This document shows, piece by piece, positions 59,530-64,000 of a stretch of DNA of 64,000 bases. The stretch lies in NCBI GenBank assembly GCA_950295325.1, contig OX485803.1, forward strand, positions 31,372,001-31,436,000, given 5' to 3'. Source of the stretch: Polytrichum commune (Eukaryota; Streptophyta; Polytrichopsida; Polytrichales; Polytrichaceae). Position numbers and translations under genes: made by a program. Each line of letters begins with the position of its first letter. Within the stretch, counting starts at the first letter, position 1. Under the pieces are notes generated by a model. The model was not told the DNA's origin. It ran no database searches and was given only the letters and a program-made list of their open reading frames with translations.

Positions 59530-59760
59530 TTTGAAGTCCGGGAAGCCAAAGCTAATGGGACTAGAAGTATGTCATGATGGTTTCAAGCTAGCTAATTCAT
59601 TAGTGTGGTAGCCTCTGTGAGATAGAGGCTAATGTCAACATTGATGGTCCAATTGAAAGAAATACTTAAGTCTCCCTTTGACTATTACTTCACATTGTGA
59701 TGTAAGCTTATATCTAATGAGGTTGACATTCCAACACAAAAATGTGTCTCATTTCAACTA
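59530..59760 (-). repeat. Interspersed repeat Z, copy 3
   Basis: Reverse-oriented copy of 8,270-8,760 without MITE-C: AAGTCCGGGAAGCCAAAGCT, CTAGAAGTATGTCATGATGG, GAGATAGAGGCTAATGTCAA and ATTGATGGTCCAATTGA. It provides the empty site for MITE-C at 59,587-59,600. Confidence 0.65.
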
Positions 59761-60759
59761 CAATATAAGAATAAAATGTGTTGGCATAGTCTAGTATCTC
59801 TAGAGCTAGGAATAGTCATATATCATGTTTCAAAGTAAGTAGGTATATGTTGCACTCATGGATTTCTATAGCAAGCCAAGGACATGATTAACTCGCCCAA
59901 CAAAATTCATATTGGGCTATAAAGGAGAGCAATTGTAAGCTAAATCATAAAAATGCGAGGAGCATAGAGTACTCATGAATTTCTTCCATTTTATCACATC
60001 GGTTCATACACACTATAGTGATGCATGAATAGCCATCATAAACAATGGAAAATCAGTAGGAGAAAACAAAATCCAAACCATGAAGCTGAAATCCAAGTTT
60101 ACCTAGAGAGCTTGCCAGTGTAATAAAAAAACACAATGTTTTGGGATTTTGAAAACCTGAAATTGGTGTAGGAAGTAGATTTCAAGAACTTCACTCATGT
60201 GCTTTATAAGTTTCTAAGCAAATGAATTCATCCTCCATGTTTAGACTGAGTTGACCAACAATAAGCCGTAGCGTTGACCATCTTAAATCTTGTTGACATG
60301 TCATGTATTCATTGGACATGAGCATGATGAATACAAATCACTAACAAACATGCCTCACAACATGGTCAACATTATGTCCGATATTGTACATGTGTTGCTT
60401 TGCTACAAGTTGTAGCACGGTTCCTCGCGTGTAATTCTAGTACGTAGTTGGGAATCCGTAAATAAATGGGATTATTCATAATTTAACACACAATATGTAC
60501 ATATTCAACTTTGAGGAGCACATAACTGGAAGGAAACCATTTTAAGTATAAGCACTGACCAACACTTCAACAATGCAAAATAACTAGCCTTGAATTAGTT
60601 ATGGCAAACTAAATTTTCATGGTTTTTGTTTGGGCCCTTCAACATGTAAAGGCTCCTCCAACTCTACAAACAATCTCAACAACTGAATCAAATCAAAATT
60701 GTATCATTAGGTTAGTAATTGCCATTCACAAAGATTGTCGTTACAAGTTTCAAAACCAA
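59761..60759. other. No gene seen
   Basis: AT-rich intergenic sequence without supported features. Confidence 0.45.
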
Positions 60760-61070
60760 AGTTGAGATGCAAAATGTATAATAGGTCAATGTGAAGATTA
60801 TCTTTTTCTTTAAGGGTCGCATAGACCCTTCTAGTTTATGTGACCTATAGAACCTAGAACGGTGTCTATATCGTGAATACATAGTCCAATTCATTGCAAC
60901 ATGTGTATTTCTAGTTCCCAATTTCATCACCACAAGCCTTTCCACATGTGCACTCGAATACAAATGTCCAACTAGAAAGATCAAAACATGAGACCCAAAT
61001 GCTTTATTACCATCTCGAAGAGCATATTTGGTGGAAGTATACAAACCAACTATTATGTCCATTCAAGCCT
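60760..61070 (-). repeat. Interspersed repeat K, copy 3
   Basis: Shares TCAATGTGAAGATTATCTTT, ATAGTCCAATTCATTGCAAC and GTGTATTTCTAG with 47,870 and 16,560. A 116-codon minus-strand frame is open here; no family recognised. Confidence 0.5.
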
Positions 61071-62289
61071 AATGTACCTTACGTACCTTCCAAGAACCCT
61101 CACAACAACTAGAGATATCATGCATTCTCCATTTCCTGATGATGTTCATAAACTATACGTGTGTTAGCCACAAATCAACGTTTCTCATCAAGTGCCATGT
61201 GAACACATACAAACATATGGTCCCGGCCAATTGTTTTGCGTCACCGAAAAGTCTCCAAATCCATCACCATTGTCAAAACAATTGCTTAGGACTCATATGT
61301 TGGCAAACTAACTATCCCATTTAGTGCGTGTGGTCTTAATTTACGAAACACGCACTATTTTGCCAAAACTCAAAATTAGTGAGGGTTGAATACTTACTTA
61401 GTGATACTAAATTTAGAATGCATGTTCATTTACCACACTCTTCAAAGAAAATTTGTGCATGTTGTAAGGTATATATGTTGGTGAGCTCGAAGAGGCTTCT
61501 CATTCTTTTCATTCAGCCATTCCCAAGGCATCTCCTAACACTAAGAAATCAAACAAAGCTTGTATTGAAAGTTTCTAGCACTTTGACACTTTTGGAGGAT
61601 TTTAGGCTCCCAAAACCCTAGAACTTTCAATAGCATTGATGTGACAAGGTAAACAAACTTAATATCACATTCGTTAATTTCCCACACACACTATTACCCA
61701 CAGAGGGCTTCCTATTTCATCTTTACATGTGCCAAAATGTAGTTTCCACGTGGGATACAAGTGATCGTGGCGAATGTGGACATGACACGTGGCATAATTC
61801 GAGGGAGAATAACTCTTTTGTGTCGTGTCGGAATAGAGAGCCCTCCACGGTAGCCGGACTTCAATAAATGGAATAATTAGTGTTGTGACGATGATTGGTC
61901 TTGAGAGTTGTGCATGCAGAGTGGGCTAGGTTGGAAATTGAGCCACGAAACATGTATAAGAAAGCTAGGCACCTCATTGTGAATCGTGAAGAAGTTGCCC
62001 GGGTCCTCACCAAGTGTTTGAGCTTCACGACGAAAGTTTTGCCATTACGTCTTTATCAAGTGACTTGCGGGAAAAAGAGTTTCCGAGGGGCTTCAAAGTC
62101 TAAAGGACTACCTAGCTACCGACTACCTAGGCACCAAATTCACGCCTCTCTTTGCAAATTGCCGTGTAACTTATGGTATTGATGTCAAACATGAGCCAAG
62201 TTGCGTTCCCATGCCGTCACACTTGTTAGATCGTCATGTGCACCGACACCAATGAAATCGTTCATTAATTTATGGCCACCCACATCCAT
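61071..62289. other. No gene seen
   Basis: Contains one MITE-D-like end at about 61,312. The open frame at 61,895-62,182 (KKARHLIVNREEVARVL...) has no recognised motif and ends short of the tandem repeat. I leave it unsupported. Confidence 0.4.
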
Positions 62290-63430
62290 TCAATCCTCTC
62301 TCCCAACGTCATGCAAAAGGCACGCTTTCCGACACCCACCCGCTCCTTTGATTTGTTGGTGCGAATCCCGTACCCGGTCTACAATAGCACCACAAGTCTT
62401 TGCACGAAAGTGGACTTCTCTTGCCATTTCATGGTGTGTATTGAAATTCCACTCCCATCAAGCTCAAACTTATGAAGAAAATCGTAAGGTGAGATGGAAA
62501 GCTCATTCAACAACATTCATTCTTGAACCATACCCACTATGCTCTCAAAATTTTATAATCTTTCTTTCATTTTAAAACACGCATCGACCACAACTTCTTG
62601 ATGTCTTTGCAAAAGGGTCCGAGATGACCCTCGATTGTTGGGTGATAGTGGAGAGGTACCCATTTCCGAATGGAGTGGTTGGCGGTTCGATTCCTGCTGT
62701 GAAATCTTCCCTCTACTTTTCGGGAAAAAATTAGCTAGGTAGGTAGGAAGCCAAGAGCCCACCTACCGCAAGGTAGGCAGTAAACCCCACCCTGCATCAA
62801 GAGGATTCTTGCAGCAAGGTTGGGCCAACAAGCTCAAATTCATGTCGGATTGCCCAACGTTGGTTAATTATTTATTTGTTCCTTGCAAAAGACACAGTTT
62901 TCAATCTCATTAAATGTTTCGATTTGTAGGTGTGAATTTTGTACCCAATGTACAATGACATAAGTGTTTACTCAAAAGTAAACTTCTTGACCATTTCATG
63001 GCATATTTGACTCTACTCCCATGAAGCTCAAATCTATAAAACTATATTATATGGTGAGATGGCAAACTTATGGTGACAAGCTCATTTAACAACATAGTTA
63101 TGCATGATTCTTGAACAATACACTATGTTCTCTCTTAATTTTTTCATTTCCAAATCACCCATCAAACAATCTTCCCAACGTCTTTGTGAAAAGACACGGT
63201 TTTTGACATCACCCATTGCTTTGCATTTATAAGTGTGAGTTCCGTAGCCAATTCACAAAAATAAAAGTCTTTGCACAAAAGTGGTCCCCATGGCCATTTC
63301 ATGGTACATATTCAGCTCAACTCCCATAAAACTCAAATCTTCTTTTTAAAAGATTCATAAAGTGATGGCAATGTGTGGTGGCAAGCTCCTTCAACAACAT
63401 AAGAATGCATGAATCATTATTATGTCCTTC
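62290..63430. repeat. ~300-bp tandem repeat, three units, middle one split by a SINE
   Basis: Anchor words CAACGTCATGCAAAAGGCAC (about 62,305), GATGTCTTTGCAAAAG...ACACAGTTTT (about 62,600 plus 62,892) and CAACGTCTTTGTGAAAAGAC (about 63,178) recur, as do TTGCCATTTCATGGTGTGTA-like, ACTCCCATCAAGCTCAAA and GGTGAGATGG. The period is about 300 bp once the SINE is removed. The third unit is partial. Non-coding in its present form. Confidence 0.75.
62616..62882 (+). mobile_element. tRNA-type SINE, copy 2, with LINE-derived 3' tail
   Basis: A 267-bp element with a 9-bp target duplication TTGCAAAAG (62,607-62,615 and 62,883-62,891). A box TAGTGGAGAGG (62,646-62,656) and B box GGTTCGATTCC (62,684-62,694) are Pol III promoter elements. 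From about 62,754 it matches the LINE 3' UTR: AGAGCCC, hairpin CCTACC-GCAA-GGTAGG (62,762-62,777), a GCATCA block, hairpin CAAGA-GGAT-TCTTG (62,798-62,811), GGCCAACAAGCTCAAATTCA (62,823-62,842) and a T-rich end. It encodes no protein and would need the LINE enzymes to move. Confidence 0.9.
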
Positions 63431-64000
63431 TATGTAGTGTAGTGTAGTCTAGGAAGCAATTTCGAATAGTTCTATTGCACTTATTCAAAAGTTCAAGAAT
63501 CGTGGGAGGAAACATCAAAATTTTATTGAAGAGCAGTTGACCATTGATTGCTCACCACGTCCAAATGTTATTGTTTTATTTCCTTGCATGTATTTCAGAT
63601 GATTTTCGATTTGCTTGAAGGTCACATGTGTATCACAAGTCACGTTGAATGATTGAAGGAGACTAGTATCTAGGTAATCCTGTACCTTTGATGAGTTCGA
63701 AAATAAGCAAGGAATTTTTGAAAATGTGAACACTAGTGCTTCCAGTGTTGTTATTTGTACTTGCCATGTGGCCATTATGTAGATGATGGTATGCTAAAAG
63801 ACCATGGACATGATTTGCGCATACATTTGACATCATAAAGAAGATATTAAAGCACCTACACGACAACATTGTAGTCCAAAAGTGACCAAAAAGTCCATAA
63901 TTATCTAAATACTACTAAAACATAGTTATAAATATTCAAGTAGTAAATTATATTTATGTTGAGAATTGTTTTCATTCCATTTAAAACGTGCTTGTGCTTT
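63431..64000. other. No gene seen
   Basis: AT-rich sequence to the window end; two short overlapping minus-strand open frames without motifs. Confidence 0.45.

Noticed and set aside
61895-62575. Two consecutive plus-strand open frames
   Set aside because: The second is part of the tandem repeat and is not kept open in the other units; the first has no recognised motif.
62616-62700. A functional tRNA gene at the A/B boxes
   Set aside because: No cloverleaf can be built; extra sequence lies upstream of the A box, and a target duplication plus LINE-like tail mark it as a SINE.

Overview
This window looks like nuclear DNA of a land plant. It holds one intact spliced gene (four exons, GT-AG introns) for a plant-type DUF604/GT31 glycosyltransferase. 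Almost everything else is AT-rich intergenic sequence built from transposable elements: a non-LTR retrotransposon, SINEs, many short terminal-inverted-repeat (TIR) elements, tandem repeats and decayed transposon-like coding pieces. I cannot name the species. The retrotransposon type, known to me mainly from green algae, makes an early-diverging plant lineage plausible, but that is inference.

Layout. 1-725: MITE-B copy and plain sequence. 736-8149: a full-length but inactivated LINE inside an 11-bp target site duplication. In order it shows a 2A-like NPGP motif near its start, an APE endonuclease, reverse transcriptase, RNase H, a CCHC finger and an R2-like restriction-type endonuclease. Two endonucleases plus RNase H is the Dualen (RandI) architecture. 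8.2-10 kb: an interspersed repeat broken by a MITE, then a tandem array of about 197-bp units bounded by inverted repeats. 10-34 kb: gene-poor, with small TIR and foldback elements. 34.7-37.4 kb: decayed coding sequence. 38.6-40.6 kb: a TIR element and a PIF/Harbinger element carrying a transposase remnant. 41.1-42.1 kb: a MITE and a 5'-truncated copy of the LINE. 42.9-43.9 kb: a transposon-like pseudogene. 44-53 kb: dense TIR elements and one SINE. 53.2-58.4 kb: an element-poor island with the glycosyltransferase gene. 58.5-64 kb: more repeats and a tandem repeat invaded by a second SINE.

The most informative observations join up. The SINE at 62,616-62,882 has Pol III A and B boxes at its front, while its 3' part matches the 3' untranslated region of the LINE, including two small hairpins whose stems differ in sequence but stay paired. 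This points to a SINE that borrowed the tail, and probably the machinery, of this dual-endonuclease LINE. Separately, several short elements share CACTA-like termini yet duplicate only TA. An empty paralogous site at 38.76 kb shows this directly.
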